Shown: positions 8,738 through 16,478, counted from the stretch's first letter. The stretch is DNA of 64,000 nt from CAHJXF01 sp038240015 (GCA_038240015.1 JBBSEF010000001.1:62001-126000); one strand, 5' to 3'. Notes: a model not told the origin generated them from the letters alone. Made by a program: numbers and translations.

Positions 8738-9321
8738 TCGCGGTCCTTGTTCTCGCGCTCTTTGGTCTCCCGCTGCGTCCGCGGCTGCGTTTGCGGCTGT
8801 AACGCGCGTATCCCGACTTTCAGCTTGCCAAGCAGCTTGAACAACTGGTCTTGTTCGCGCTCGCTCCATTGGTCGAACAGTTCGACGATCCATCGCTCGT
8901 GCACGTTCGCCATCTGACGAAAGGCTTTCTTGCCGCGCGGCGTGAGCTTGACGCGCCACGCGCGGCGATCGCTCTCGACGCCGGCGCGTTCGACCCAGCC
9001 GTCGGCTTCCAGTTGATCGGTGATGCCCGTGATGTTGCCGCCCGTCACCATCAAACGCTTCGACAGTTCTCCCATTTTCAAACCTTCGGGATGGCGGTCG
9101 AGTTGCGCGACGAGATCGAAGCGCGGCAGCGTGCAGTCGAAGTCACTGCGCAAGCGGCTGCGCACACGCGTCTCCACCAGATTGCTGCAGGTCAGAAGAC
9201 GCAGCCAGAGCTTGAGCGCGCGGTGGTCGCCGTCGGCTATGCGCGATTCCTGATCGAGCGTATGCGCTTCGTCGTGCCCGATCACTGCAGACAGATGTTG
9301 CGTTGGCGAGGTCATCCGCAC
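8734..9321 (-). CDS. MarR family transcriptional regulator
   Basis: A 195-residue winged-helix regulator. The central region has the MarR layout: helix LPRFDLVAQLDRHPEG, recognition helix around MVTGGNITGITDQLEADG, and a wing with DRRAWRVKLTPRGKKAF. It heads the five-gene operon and probably represses it, with an aromatic acid or its CoA ester as the likely inducer; this is inferred from related systems. The start is either GTG 9321 (GGAG 5 nt upstream) or ATG 9315 (GGAG 11 nt upstream). A palindromic operator candidate overlaps its promoter. Confidence 0.88.
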   Translation of the reverse strand: MRMTSPTQHLSAVIGHDEAHTLDQESRIADGDHRALKLWLRLLTCSNLVETRVRSRLRSDFDCTLPRFDLVAQLDRHPEGLKMGELSKRLMVTGGNITGITDQLEADGWVERAGVESDRRAWRVKLTPRGKKAFRQMANVHERWIVELFDQWSEREQDQLFKLLGKLKVGIRALQPQTQPRTQRETKERENKDRE

Positions 9322-9351
9322 GGTGGCTCCGTTCAGGTTCTACCTAAATTG

Positions 9352-9363
9352 TTGAAGCTTCAA
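9352..9363. promoter_or_regulatory. Palindromic operator candidate for the MarR regulator
   Basis: TTGAAGCTTCAA is a perfect 12-bp palindrome. It overlaps the downstream edge of the -10 box and the expected transcription start, which is where a MarR dimer would block transcription. Confidence 0.55.
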
Positions 9364-9390
9364 ATTATGAGGTTGAAAGCAATTTGTCAA
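9362..9390 (-). promoter_or_regulatory. Sigma-70 promoter of the MarR-crotonase-ligase operon
   Basis: On the minus strand, TTGACA (9390-9385) is followed after exactly 17 nt by TAATTT (9367-9362). The expected start falls near 9355, giving a short leader before the regulator gene. Confidence 0.65.
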
Positions 9391-9432
9391 ACCGTGCGGG
9401 CGCGAAGCCTGAACGTACGTAACGCGGAAAAC

Positions 9433-9457
9433 AAAAAGGGCGCCGAAGCGCCCCTTT
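9433..9457 (-). terminator. Rho-independent terminator of the porin gene
   Basis: Stem GGGCGC/GCGCCC (9438-9443 and 9448-9453) around a CGAA loop, flanked by A and T runs. Read on the minus strand it ends in a T tract, 20 bp past the porin stop codon. Confidence 0.8.
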
Positions 9458-9475
9458 TGCCAAAACGAAACTCGA

Positions 9476-10717
9476 TCAGAACGAGTGACGAATACCGAAC
9501 TCGTACGAATACGGGTTGACGTTCGGCGTACCGTTTCCGCTGAAGATATTTCCCGCGGCGTAGGTGCCGGCATTCGACGCGTCATTGATGGCGCCATAAC
9601 CGGCATAAGCCTGACCCCGAGCGCCCGTCTTCAGGTTGAAGCGCGCGTATGAAGAGTAAAGAATCGTGCGCTTCGAAAGGCTATAGCGAACGCCCAGACC
9701 GAAGTCGTTGACCCTCGGCCTGCCGTAGTCCAGCCCGTTGTTGTACGAGCTCTTGTCATTAAGGTGGCTGTACGTCCCGAGGAATGTCCAGGCACCGAAC
9801 GGAACCGTTACGCCAGCACTGTAGATCGACTCTCTCAGCGCAACCTGGCAAGCGAGAACCGATGCCGTGCATGTCGCGAGCGTGCTGACCGCAGGGTTGT
9901 CGTTACGGGTGCGCCAGTAGCCGGCATGCAGCTTGATGAATCCGAAGTCGTAAGTGACCGCGACATCGCCGGTACGGACATTAAAAATGTCGAGGTTCGA
10001 CTTGACCTGCTCGTATCCGACGCCGACGTAGAGCGGACCGTTCGCGTACGTCACACCCGCGCCGTAACGGTCATTGCCGCGCTTGCGTTGGCCAGCAGCC
10101 GGCGGGCTCTGCGAGTTGGGAACTGCTGTGTCGGTAGTCGACTCACCGAACTGGTAGACACCAGAAAACTGGAAGCCAGCAACGCGCGGGGTGTCGTAAT
10201 AAACGGCGTTGTCGTTACGGATCGTGTTGTTCGTGTAGGTGTTGCTCCACTCACACAACATGCCGGCGCCGCACGGGTCAGCAGTAGCCTGCACCAGGAA
10301 CAGCGGGTTGTAGCCGCGCCCGAACCGAATTTCACCGAAGCCGCCAGCCAGACCGATCGTCGAGGTACGGCCGAAAATTCGGCTGCCCGTCGACGAATGG
10401 TTCTGTGTGCTCGATCCGCCTTGGCCACCCGAAGCACCGCCGCCGATACTGCCTTGCGGAACGCTGTTGTCACCGAGGTCGAAGCCTTGTTCGAATATGA
10501 AGTTGGCCTTCAGACCGCCACCGAGATCTTCGGTACCGCGCAGACCCCAGCGCGTTCCGGATTCGCCGCCGCTACCGACCGACTTGAGCGTGCCGATATT
10601 GGTGTGGTCGAAACGGACATTGCCGTCAGCGATACCGTAGAGCGTCACGCTCGTTTGCGCTTGGGCCGCGCCGGCGAAGGCGCCGAGTACGGCGGCTGCC
10701 ATGACGAGTTTTTTCAT
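9476..10717 (-). CDS. Gram-negative outer-membrane porin
   Basis: A 413-residue general diffusion porin of the Burkholderiales OmpC type. A signal peptide ends at AAQA (residue 20/21) and is followed by the classic strand start QTSVTLYG. The chain has many alternating, aromatic-flanked beta strands and ends with phenylalanine (EFGIRHSF), the signal for BAM-mediated insertion. A GGAGAG ribosome binding site lies 6 nt before the ATG. A serine- and glycine-rich loop near residues 90-110 is probably surface exposed. The gene is monocistronic, with its own terminator. Confidence 0.93.
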   Translation of the reverse strand: MKKLVMAAAVLGAFAGAAQAQTSVTLYGIADGNVRFDHTNIGTLKSVGSGGESGTRWGLRGTEDLGGGLKANFIFEQGFDLGDNSVPQGSIGGGASGGQGGSSTQNHSSTGSRIFGRTSTIGLAGGFGEIRFGRGYNPLFLVQATADPCGAGMLCEWSNTYTNNTIRNDNAVYYDTPRVAGFQFSGVYQFGESTTDTAVPNSQSPPAAGQRKRGNDRYGAGVTYANGPLYVGVGYEQVKSNLDIFNVRTGDVAVTYDFGFIKLHAGYWRTRNDNPAVSTLATCTASVLACQVALRESIYSAGVTVPFGAWTFLGTYSHLNDKSSYNNGLDYGRPRVNDFGLGVRYSLSKRTILYSSYARFNLKTGARGQAYAGYGAINDASNAGTYAAGNIFSGNGTPNVNPYSYEFGIRHSF

Positions 10718-10828
10718 TCAATTCTCTCCAAAAGTTTATCGTGCATGAGGCGATCGCGCCGCCCCTGTGTCCTGCCGAAAACTCTTACCAGGGCCTAACA
10801 CCATCGGATAAGAAGTCCTGACGGATTT

Positions 10829-10847
10829 CATCAAAATTCGATTGATG
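10829..10847. promoter_or_regulatory. Inverted repeat upstream of the porin gene
   Basis: CATCAA-N7-TTGATG (10829-10834 and 10842-10847) lies about 110 bp upstream of the porin start in the 283-bp porin/coq7 intergenic region. It could bind a dimeric regulator. Nothing else definite is visible in that region. Confidence 0.3.
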
Positions 10848-11000
10848 GCGCAAACTAATAGGCATCAACCTGCGTGTTTCCTTGAGCTTTGTGGTCTTTG
10901 TGCAACATTGACGGCCCTCGCTACCACCGCCGAGCTCGATGTGCCGCAATGCGGGCGACTATATTTTTCGATGTCTTCAAACGACTAAGGATTTCTCCAC

Positions 11001-11630
11001 GTGTCGACCCGCGCCGACCAATTCATCGCGCTGCTGGACAACGGCCTGCGCGCACTTTTTGTTCCGCCGGGCAGCAATCGCCCGCGCCCGGCAGCCGCTG
11101 GCGCGGCTGCGCCGTTGACGGAGAGCGAGCGACGTCACGCCGCCGGATTGATGCGGGTCAACCACGTCGGCGAAGTCTGTGCACAGGCGCTCTACGCAGC
11201 GCAGGCGCTTTCGACCAGGGATGAACATTTGCGCAAGGTCTTTGTCGATGCAGCTCGTGAAGAGGGTGATCATCTGGCATGGACTGCGAGTCGCCTGGAC
11301 GAACTTGGCGCCCGCACCAGCCTGCTCAATCCGCTGTGGTACGCCGGTTCTTTTGTTCTCGGCTATGCCGCGGGCCGGTCTGGGGACGCGGTCAGCCTGG
11401 GCTTCGTGGTCGAGACGGAAAAACAAGTCGAAGAGCATCTCGCGGGACATCTCGAGAGGCTTCCGAAAAACGATCTCGAGTCACGAGCGATCGTGGCATC
11501 GATGCGCGAGGATGAAATCGCTCATGGAGACAGAGCCAGGGAGGCAGGCGCCGCCGAGATTTCTCCGCTCGTCCGAACGGCCATGCGTGGAGTTGCTCGC
11601 CTCATGACGTCGACTGCCTACTGGATTTGA
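11001..11630 (+). CDS. coq7: Ubiquinone biosynthesis di-iron hydroxylase Coq7
   Basis: A 209-residue protein matching the 2-polyprenyl-3-methyl-6-methoxy-1,4-benzoquinone monooxygenase family in length and motifs. The carboxylate and histidine ligands of the di-iron centre are seen in GEVCAQALY, AREEGDHLAW, ETEKQVEEHL and REDEIAHGD. It performs a late ring hydroxylation in ubiquinone synthesis at the inner membrane. It starts with GTG at 11001. It converges on the OsmC gene with only 6 bp between stop codons. Confidence 0.95.
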   Translation: MSTRADQFIALLDNGLRALFVPPGSNRPRPAAAGAAAPLTESERRHAAGLMRVNHVGEVCAQALYAAQALSTRDEHLRKVFVDAAREEGDHLAWTASRLDELGARTSLLNPLWYAGSFVLGYAAGRSGDAVSLGFVVETEKQVEEHLAGHLERLPKNDLESRAIVASMREDEIAHGDRAREAGAAEISPLVRTAMRGVARLMTSTAYWI

Positions 11631-11636
11631 GACCGA

Positions 11637-12092
11637 TCATTCTTCTCGAATCTCGAACGTATGACTGAGGGCTGCAGTCTTCGCGAGCATCACCGAAGCA
11701 GAGCAGAACTTTTCGTGGGACAGGCGGATGGCACGCTCGACGACTTCGTATTTGAGATCGTCGCCCACCACCACGAAGTGGAAGTGAATCTTGGTGAAGA
11801 CCTTGGGATCGAACTCGGCGCGCTCTGCTTTGAGGGTCACGTCGCACCGTGTGATCGCATGGCGTCCGCGTCTGAGGATCAGGACAACGTCGTAGGCAGT
11901 GCACCCGCCGGTTCCCGCGAGCACCAGTTCCATCGGGCGCGGCGCAAGATTGCGTCCTCCCAGTTGACCACCGTCACCGGCGGGCGCCCCGTCCATCGTG
12001 ACGACGTGGCCGCTGCCGGTGCGAGCGACGAAGACCATGCCGCTACCGGTCTCGTCGTGGACCGGGCCGCCCCAACTGACGGTTGCTTCCAT
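11637..12092 (-). CDS. OsmC family peroxiredoxin-like protein
   Basis: A 151-residue OsmC-fold protein. The two conserved cysteines are visible, in GTGGCTAYDV and in the HEKFCSASVML helix. OsmC/Ohr proteins reduce organic hydroperoxides through this cysteine pair. The family includes several subgroups and this one is closer to the YhfA-like group than to Ohr, which I judge from the lack of Ohr landmarks only. It is a single gene, convergent with coq7. Confidence 0.88.
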   Translation of the reverse strand: MEATVSWGGPVHDETGSGMVFVARTGSGHVVTMDGAPAGDGGQLGGRNLAPRPMELVLAGTGGCTAYDVVLILRRGRHAITRCDVTLKAERAEFDPKVFTKIHFHFVVVGDDLKYEVVERAIRLSHEKFCSASVMLAKTAALSHTFEIREE

Positions 12093-12195
12093 AGGATTCT
12101 CCGCAAGGCTGTCTGCCTTCGATCATAAATCGGCTTCCGGCTCAACAGCATGGCAGCAGTTATCCGCGTCATTTTGCGTTGCACCATCGATGCGC

Positions 12196-12295
12196 TAGAA
12201 TGATTCTTATGGAAGCGGTACGCGGCTTCCGCCGATGTCTCCTCCGCCTTCACAGGTGGATTGGCCCGAGCTCCGCGCTCGGGCTCTTTTTTTGG
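12196..12295 (+). promoter_or_regulatory. Promoter plus three-hairpin leader or small RNA ending in a terminator, upstream of rplM
   Basis: A -10 box TAGAAT (12196-12201) has TTGCGT 16 nt upstream. It is followed by hairpin 1 (GGAAGC 12211-12216 / GCTTCC 12225-12230), hairpin 2 (TCCGCCT 12243-12249 / AGGTGGA 12254-12260) and hairpin 3 (GCCCGAGC 12264-12271 / GCTCGGGC 12277-12284). Hairpin 3 runs into TCTTTTTTT. The transcript would be about 85 nt, so it is either an attenuator for the ribosomal protein operon or a separate small RNA. The stretch 12093-12195 shows nothing recognisable. Confidence 0.5.
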
Positions 12296-12307
12296 CACCG
12301 ACGCGAA

Positions 12308-12337
12308 TTGACCGCGTTGCCTTCGATCGATTACTAT
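12308..12337 (+). promoter_or_regulatory. Sigma-70 promoter of rplM-rpsI
   Basis: TTGACC (12308-12313), an 18-nt spacer and TACTAT (12332-12337), about 100 bp before the rplM start. It lies downstream of the hairpin leader, so rplM may have two promoters, one of them attenuated. Confidence 0.5.
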
Positions 12338-12442
12338 CGAAAGCTTTTCCCCGCATCCATGGGAGAGTCCGCCATTCGAGCGGGTCAGCGGATGCGCTTT
12401 TAAACGCGCCGATCATTGGGTCGGCTCTCTTCGGAATTCCTC

Positions 12443-12877
12443 ATGAAGACCTTTTCGGCCAAGCCCGCCGAGGTGACGCGTGACTGGTACGTGATCGACG
12501 GAACGGACAAAGTGCTCGGACGTGTGGCCAGTGAAGTCGCACGTCGCCTTCGCGGCAAGCACAAGCCCGAGTTCACTCCGCACGTCGATACGGGCGACTA
12601 CATCGTGGTCGTCAATGCGTCCAGATTGCGTGTGACGGGCGCCAAAGCCAGCGACAAGAAGTATTACCGCCACTCGGGATATCCCGGCGGCATCAGCGAA
12701 ACCAATTTCGAGAAGATGCAGTCGCGCTTTCCGGGCCGCGCGCTCGAGAAGGCGGTCAAGGGCATGCTGCCCAAGGGACCGCTCGGCTACGCCATGTTCA
12801 AGAAGCTCAAGGTCTATGCGGAAGCCACGCATCCGCACGAAGCGCAGCAACCCAGGTCCCTGGAGGTCAACGCATGA
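12443..12877 (+). CDS. rplM: 50S ribosomal protein L13
   Basis: A 144-residue protein, the normal length for bacterial L13. It begins MKTFSAKPAEVTRDWYVID and contains the conserved blocks LGRVASEVARRLRGKHKPEF, YYRHSGYPGG and GMLPKGPLGYAMFKKLKVY. It is an early-assembling 50S subunit protein. The rpsI start codon overlaps its stop by 4 bp, the standard rplM-rpsI pair. An upstream in-frame start at 12416 was rejected because family sequence begins at MKTF. Confidence 0.98.
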   Translation: MKTFSAKPAEVTRDWYVIDGTDKVLGRVASEVARRLRGKHKPEFTPHVDTGDYIVVVNASRLRVTGAKASDKKYYRHSGYPGGISETNFEKMQSRFPGRALEKAVKGMLPKGPLGYAMFKKLKVYAEATHPHEAQQPRSLEVNA

Positions 12878-13266
12878 TCGGCAACTACAACTACGGCACG
12901 GGACGTCGCAAGAGTTCGGTCGCTCGCGTATTCCTCAAGACCGGCAAGGGCGCCATCGTCGTGAACGGCAAGCCGGTCGACGAATATTTCGCCCGCGAAA
13001 CCGGCCGCATGATCGTGCGTCAGCCGCTGGAACTGACCAATCACGTAGGGACGTTCGACATCATGGTCAACGTCAGCGGCGGCGGAGAGTCGGGCCAGGC
13101 GGGTGCCGTTCGTCACGGCATCACGCGCGCATTGATGGATTACGACCTGACCTTGAAGCCCACGCTCTCGAAGGCCGGACTGGTCACGCGCGATGCTCGT
13201 GAAGTCGAACGCAAGAAGGTCGGTCTGCACAAGGCACGGCGCCGCAAGCAGTTCTCGAAGCGCTGA
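12874..13266 (+). CDS. rpsI: 30S ribosomal protein S9
   Basis: A 130-residue protein of normal length. It starts MIGNYNYGTGRRKSSVARVF and ends with the basic tail KKVGLHKARRRKQFSKR, which reaches the P-site tRNA in the ribosome. It is translationally coupled to rplM by an ATGA overlap and followed by a strong terminator. Confidence 0.98.
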   Translation: MIGNYNYGTGRRKSSVARVFLKTGKGAIVVNGKPVDEYFARETGRMIVRQPLELTNHVGTFDIMVNVSGGGESGQAGAVRHGITRALMDYDLTLKPTLSKAGLVTRDAREVERKKVGLHKARRRKQFSKR

Positions 13267-13309
13267 TTGTTCTCTCGCAGTTGCTCGTCGATTCGAGCAT
13301 CTCACCAAG

Positions 13310-13337
13310 GAGCCGCGATCAGCGGCTCTTTGTTTTT
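13310..13337 (+). terminator. Rho-independent terminator of rplM-rpsI
   Basis: Stem GAGCCGC/GCGGCTC (13310-13316 and 13322-13328) with a 5-nt loop, followed by TTTGTTTTT. Confidence 0.85.
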
Positions 13338-13456
13338 GCGCAAGCGCCATTGCCGGCCATACGGGCGTTCATACGCGCGTTCATGCGGGCGTTCATCCTA
13401 ATCCTCGCGCGTACAATTTGCAGTCCATTTTTGAGCGAACAAGAAGGAAGCATCGG

Positions 13457-14500
13457 ATGATCAAAGTCGGCATCGTCGGCGGCACCGGATACACCGGAGT
13501 CGAACTGCTGCGCATCCTCGCGCAGCATCCCGAAGCGCGCCCGTTGATGATCACGTCGCGCAAGGAAGCGGGGATGCCGGTCGCGGACATGTTCGCCTCT
13601 CTGAGGGGTCACGTAGATCTCGCGTTCAGCGATACGGCGACCGCCGATCTCACGCAATGCGACGTCGTCTTCTATGCGACGCCGCACGGCGTGGCGATGG
13701 CCGATGCACCGCGCCTTGTCGCAGGAGGCGTGAAGATCATCGATCTCGCCGCCGACTTTCGCTTGAAGGACCCGGCGATGTTCGAGCAGTGGTACAAGCT
13801 GTCGCACGCCTGTCCCGAGCTGCTGGCCGAAGCGGCCTACGGGCTTCCCGAACTCAATCGCGCCGCGATCGCGAAAGCGCGCGTCGTCGGCAACCCGGGC
13901 TGCTATCCGACCACGATGCAACTGGGCTTCGCACCGCTGCTCGAGGCCGGGTTAGTCGATGCTTCACACTTGATCGCCGACTGCAAGTCGGGCGTGTCGG
14001 GCGCCGGACGCAAGGCGGAACTCGGACTCGCGTTCAGCGAGGCGAGCGACAACTTCATGGCCTATGGCGTGACGGGCCATCGCCACCATCCGGAAACGAT
14101 CGAGCAGTTGCAGTACTTGAGCCAGGAGCCGGTCGGTCTTTTGTTCACGCCGCACCTCGTCCCGATGATTCGCGGCATGCATTCGACTTTGTATGCGCGC
14201 CTGAAGGACGCGGCGCGTGGCGAGGACATTCAGGCGCTCTACGAAAATGCGTATCGCGACGAGCCGTTCGTGGATGTGATGCCGGCAGGCTCGCATCCCG
14301 ACACGCGTTCAACGCGAGCGTCGAACATGATGAGGATCGCGGTACATCGTCCCGACGGCCCATCGAGCGACACGGTGGTTCTGCTGGTGGTGCAGGACAA
14401 CCTCGTCAAGGGCGCGGCGGGTCAGGCGATTCAATGCATGAACCTGATGTTCGGCTTGCCGGAAACGATGGGCCTGATGCAGGTTCCGGTGCTGCCGTAG
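13457..14500 (+). CDS. argC: N-acetyl-gamma-glutamyl-phosphate reductase
   Basis: A 347-residue enzyme of arginine biosynthesis that reduces N-acetylglutamyl phosphate to the semialdehyde with NADPH. The dinucleotide motif GIVGGTGYTGVEL is at residues 5-17, and the catalytic cysteine is C149 in GNPGCYPT. The ATG at 13457 follows AAGGAAG by 6 nt. It is separated from argG, argF and argD, which cluster at 46-52 kb. The leader contains three close copies of a GCGTTCAT-type motif at 13366-13399. Confidence 0.97.
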   Translation: MIKVGIVGGTGYTGVELLRILAQHPEARPLMITSRKEAGMPVADMFASLRGHVDLAFSDTATADLTQCDVVFYATPHGVAMADAPRLVAGGVKIIDLAADFRLKDPAMFEQWYKLSHACPELLAEAAYGLPELNRAAIAKARVVGNPGCYPTTMQLGFAPLLEAGLVDASHLIADCKSGVSGAGRKAELGLAFSEASDNFMAYGVTGHRHHPETIEQLQYLSQEPVGLLFTPHLVPMIRGMHSTLYARLKDAARGEDIQALYENAYRDEPFVDVMPAGSHPDTRSTRASNMMRIAVHRPDGPSSDTVVLLVVQDNLVKGAAGQAIQCMNLMFGLPETMGLMQVPVLP

Positions 14501-14560
14501 ATGAACGAAGGGGGAAGCGATGACGTCGCGACTCGACTCTGATCCGATCGGTGCGCTTCG

Positions 14561-15373
14561 ATGAGGTATCGAATCTTCCGGCGGCTTTCGGTCAGCGCGC
14601 CGAAGATGACGATCAGGTCGCACGTTCCATGGCCGTTGAGGATCGTAGCCTTCCTCGTCGTCCTCGCCGCAGCAGGCGCGATGGGCGCGTGGTGGGCAAG
14701 TGGGGCTCTCACATCGGCGCGCAGTGACAAGGACCGCGCCGAACTCGACGCGCTTCGTGACGAAAATCGGACCCTGGGTGCGGAGCGCAATCGTCTGCTC
14801 GATGCGACCGCCTCGACCGACAGCAAGCGTGTGATGGAGGGTTCGACACTCAAGGAATTGAGCGACCAGATCGCGAAGCTGGAAGCCGAGAACGCGAAGC
14901 TGAAGGAAGACGTGGCATTCTTCGAAGCGGCCACGACCGAACGAAAGGCTCAGGCGTCGGCAAGCGGCGGTATCGCCATCCGACGTTTTCAGATTACGCA
15001 GGACGCGGCTGCGCACACGGCGCGCTATCGCCTTCTCGTCACACAGGACAGCAAGGCGAACCGGGACTTCTCGGGGGAATTGCAACTCGTCGTCACGATT
15101 GCCCAAGGTGGCAAAACTGCTAACATCACCTTCCCCGACGCACCGGCGACAGCGGCATCGGCAACAGCGGCGCCGACGACCGGTGCGAGGAACATTGGAG
15201 CGGGCGGCGTGTCGGTCGATGGGGGCCCAGCGCAATTCCAGGTCTCCTTCCGGTCGTACAAGAGGATGGAAGGTTCGCTCCGTATTCCCGCGGAGGCTTC
15301 TTTGAAAGCGGTGCACGCGAAGATCCTCGAGCGCGGCGCGCTACGCGCGCAACAGACGGTGACACTCGGGTAA
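14561..15373 (+). CDS. DUF6776-like membrane-anchored coiled-coil protein
   Basis: A 270-residue protein with one transmembrane segment (about residues 27-48) and a coiled coil (about 55-125, rich in E, L, R and K heptads). A probable periplasmic beta-rich domain runs to the C-terminus, with a low-complexity Ala/Thr stretch near residues 190-210. It matches what I recall of the DUF6776 family, which sits beside bactofilin and erpA in Burkholderiales. Function unknown; a role with the bactofilin at the cell envelope is speculation. An alternative ATG lies at 14606. Confidence 0.75.
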   Translation: MRYRIFRRLSVSAPKMTIRSHVPWPLRIVAFLVVLAAAGAMGAWWASGALTSARSDKDRAELDALRDENRTLGAERNRLLDATASTDSKRVMEGSTLKELSDQIAKLEAENAKLKEDVAFFEAATTERKAQASASGGIAIRRFQITQDAAAHTARYRLLVTQDSKANRDFSGELQLVVTIAQGGKTANITFPDAPATAASATAAPTTGARNIGAGGVSVDGGPAQFQVSFRSYKRMEGSLRIPAEASLKAVHAKILERGALRAQQTVTLG

Positions 15374-15392
15374 GAATTTGCGGAAGACGCTC

Positions 15393-15857
15393 ATGTTCCG
15401 AAAGAAATCCGGCATCAAGGCCACCATCAACAGTCTGATCGGCGCGAGCACACGCATGGAAGGCAATGTCGTCTTTCATGGCGGCTTGCGCATCGATGGT
15501 CATGTACGCGGCGATGTGCTCGCCGCGGGCGAGACGCCGGGCATGCTCGTGATCGGCGAACACGCGCGCGTCGAAGGCGATATCGTCGCGGCGCATCTGA
15601 TCGTGAGCGGCATCGTGCAGGGTTCGGTCACGGTGTCCGGGCTGGTCGAGTTGCAGCCCAAGGCGCGCGTTGCCGGCGATGTGCGATATCGCTCGATCGA
15701 GATCCACCAGGGCGCCATCGTCGAAGGCACGCTGTCGCGCTTCGATGGAGAAGTCGCAAGGCCCGGACTGAAGCTGGCCGCGTCGAAGGACGGGCATTCA
15801 ATCATGGAGCCGAGCAGGCAAATCAATCAACGGACGGCGCTTTCCCGGTCTTCGTGA
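15393..15857 (+). CDS. Bactofilin (polymer-forming cytoskeletal protein)
   Basis: A 154-residue protein with a central beta-helical bactofilin domain of repeating short strands, for example GGLRIDGHVRGDVLAAG and HLIVSGIVQGSVTVSG. Bactofilins self-assemble into filaments that localise cell-wall or envelope machinery. The ATG at 15393 (MFRKKSG) follows GGAAG by 6 nt and was preferred over a TTG at 15378. It lies 19 bp after the coiled-coil membrane protein gene, so they are probably cotranscribed. Confidence 0.9.
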   Translation: MFRKKSGIKATINSLIGASTRMEGNVVFHGGLRIDGHVRGDVLAAGETPGMLVIGEHARVEGDIVAAHLIVSGIVQGSVTVSGLVELQPKARVAGDVRYRSIEIHQGAIVEGTLSRFDGEVARPGLKLAASKDGHSIMEPSRQINQRTALSRSS

Positions 15858-15922
15858 CATCATTGAAGTCCGCGCGATCGGCCCCATCTTCAGCAGGTCG
15901 TCCGGCCCAGGTTGCAATCGAA

Positions 15923-15970
15923 GTGGCAACCGCAGTGGCAACCGCAGTGGCAACCGCAGTGGCGACATCA
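15923..15970 (+). repeat. 12-bp tandem repeat in the erpA leader
   Basis: Three perfect copies of GTGGCAACCGCA (15923-15934, 15935-15946, 15947-15958) and a degenerate fourth, ending just before the AAGGA ribosome binding site of erpA. Confidence 0.9.
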
Positions 15971-15983
15971 AGGACACACCATC

Positions 15984-16358
15984 ATGAACGCAATCACTGA
16001 ATTGAACGTATCGACGCAGCCCGTCGCCCCGATCCCGCTGGTCTTTACCGATTCGGCAGCGACCAAGGTCAAGGATCTGATCGAGGAAGAGGGCAATCCC
16101 GATCTCAAGCTTCGCGTCTTCGTGCAGGGCGGCGGTTGCTCGGGCTTTCAATACGGGTTCACGTTCGATGAGGTCGTCAACGAAGACGACACGGCGATGG
16201 AAAAGAATGGCGTGACGCTGCTGATCGATTCGATGAGCTATCAATATCTGGTCGGCGCCGAGATCGATTACAAGGACGATCTCGAGGGTGCGCAGTTCGT
16301 GATCAAGAATCCGAATGCGACGTCCACTTGCGGATGCGGGTCGTCGTTTTCCGCATGA
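15984..16358 (+). CDS. erpA: Iron-sulfur cluster insertion protein ErpA
   Basis: A 124-residue A-type carrier that delivers [Fe-S] clusters to apoproteins, including isoprenoid synthesis enzymes. The three cluster-ligand cysteines are C52 (GGGCSGF), C116 and C118 (TCGCGSSF). The ATG at 15984 was chosen because homologous sequence starts at MNAITE. An in-frame upstream extension would encode only the tandem repeat (QWQP units). It is followed by a terminator and then by the convergent anmK gene. Confidence 0.96.
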   Translation: MNAITELNVSTQPVAPIPLVFTDSAATKVKDLIEEEGNPDLKLRVFVQGGGCSGFQYGFTFDEVVNEDDTAMEKNGVTLLIDSMSYQYLVGAEIDYKDDLEGAQFVIKNPNATSTCGCGSSFSA

Positions 16359-16378
16359 GCCGGAAAGCCGCATGAACA

Positions 16379-16407
16379 GGGGCGCTTCGGCGCCCTTCGT
16401 TTTTTTG
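16379..16407 (+). terminator. Rho-independent terminator of erpA
   Basis: Stem GGGCGC (16380-16385), TTCG loop, GCGCCC (16390-16395), then a T-rich run to 16407. Confidence 0.85.
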
Positions 16408-16412
16408 GCGGC

Positions 16413-16478
16413 CGTGGTCCGCGCATCCTCGGCGCTCTCTTATCGCGGATAGATCGCGCCGAGGATGCGCGGACCACG
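16413..16478. repeat. 23-bp perfect inverted repeat spanning the anmK stop codon
   Basis: The arm at 16413-16435 is the exact reverse complement of 16456-16478, with a 20-nt spacer holding the anmK TAA (16440-16442). The right arm encodes the last residues of AnmK and the left arm is intergenic. Neither side is followed by a clear T run in the anmK direction, so it is not a standard terminator. Confidence 0.9.

Noticed and set aside
12211..12260. Possible guanidine-II (mini-ykkC) riboswitch in the rplM leader
   Set aside because: Two hairpins are present, but the loops do not carry the ACGR sequences required by that class.
15912..15983. N-terminal extension of ErpA starting at TTG 15912
   Set aside because: It would consist of repeat-encoded QWQP units absent from the family, while a ribosome binding site lies just before the ATG at 15984.
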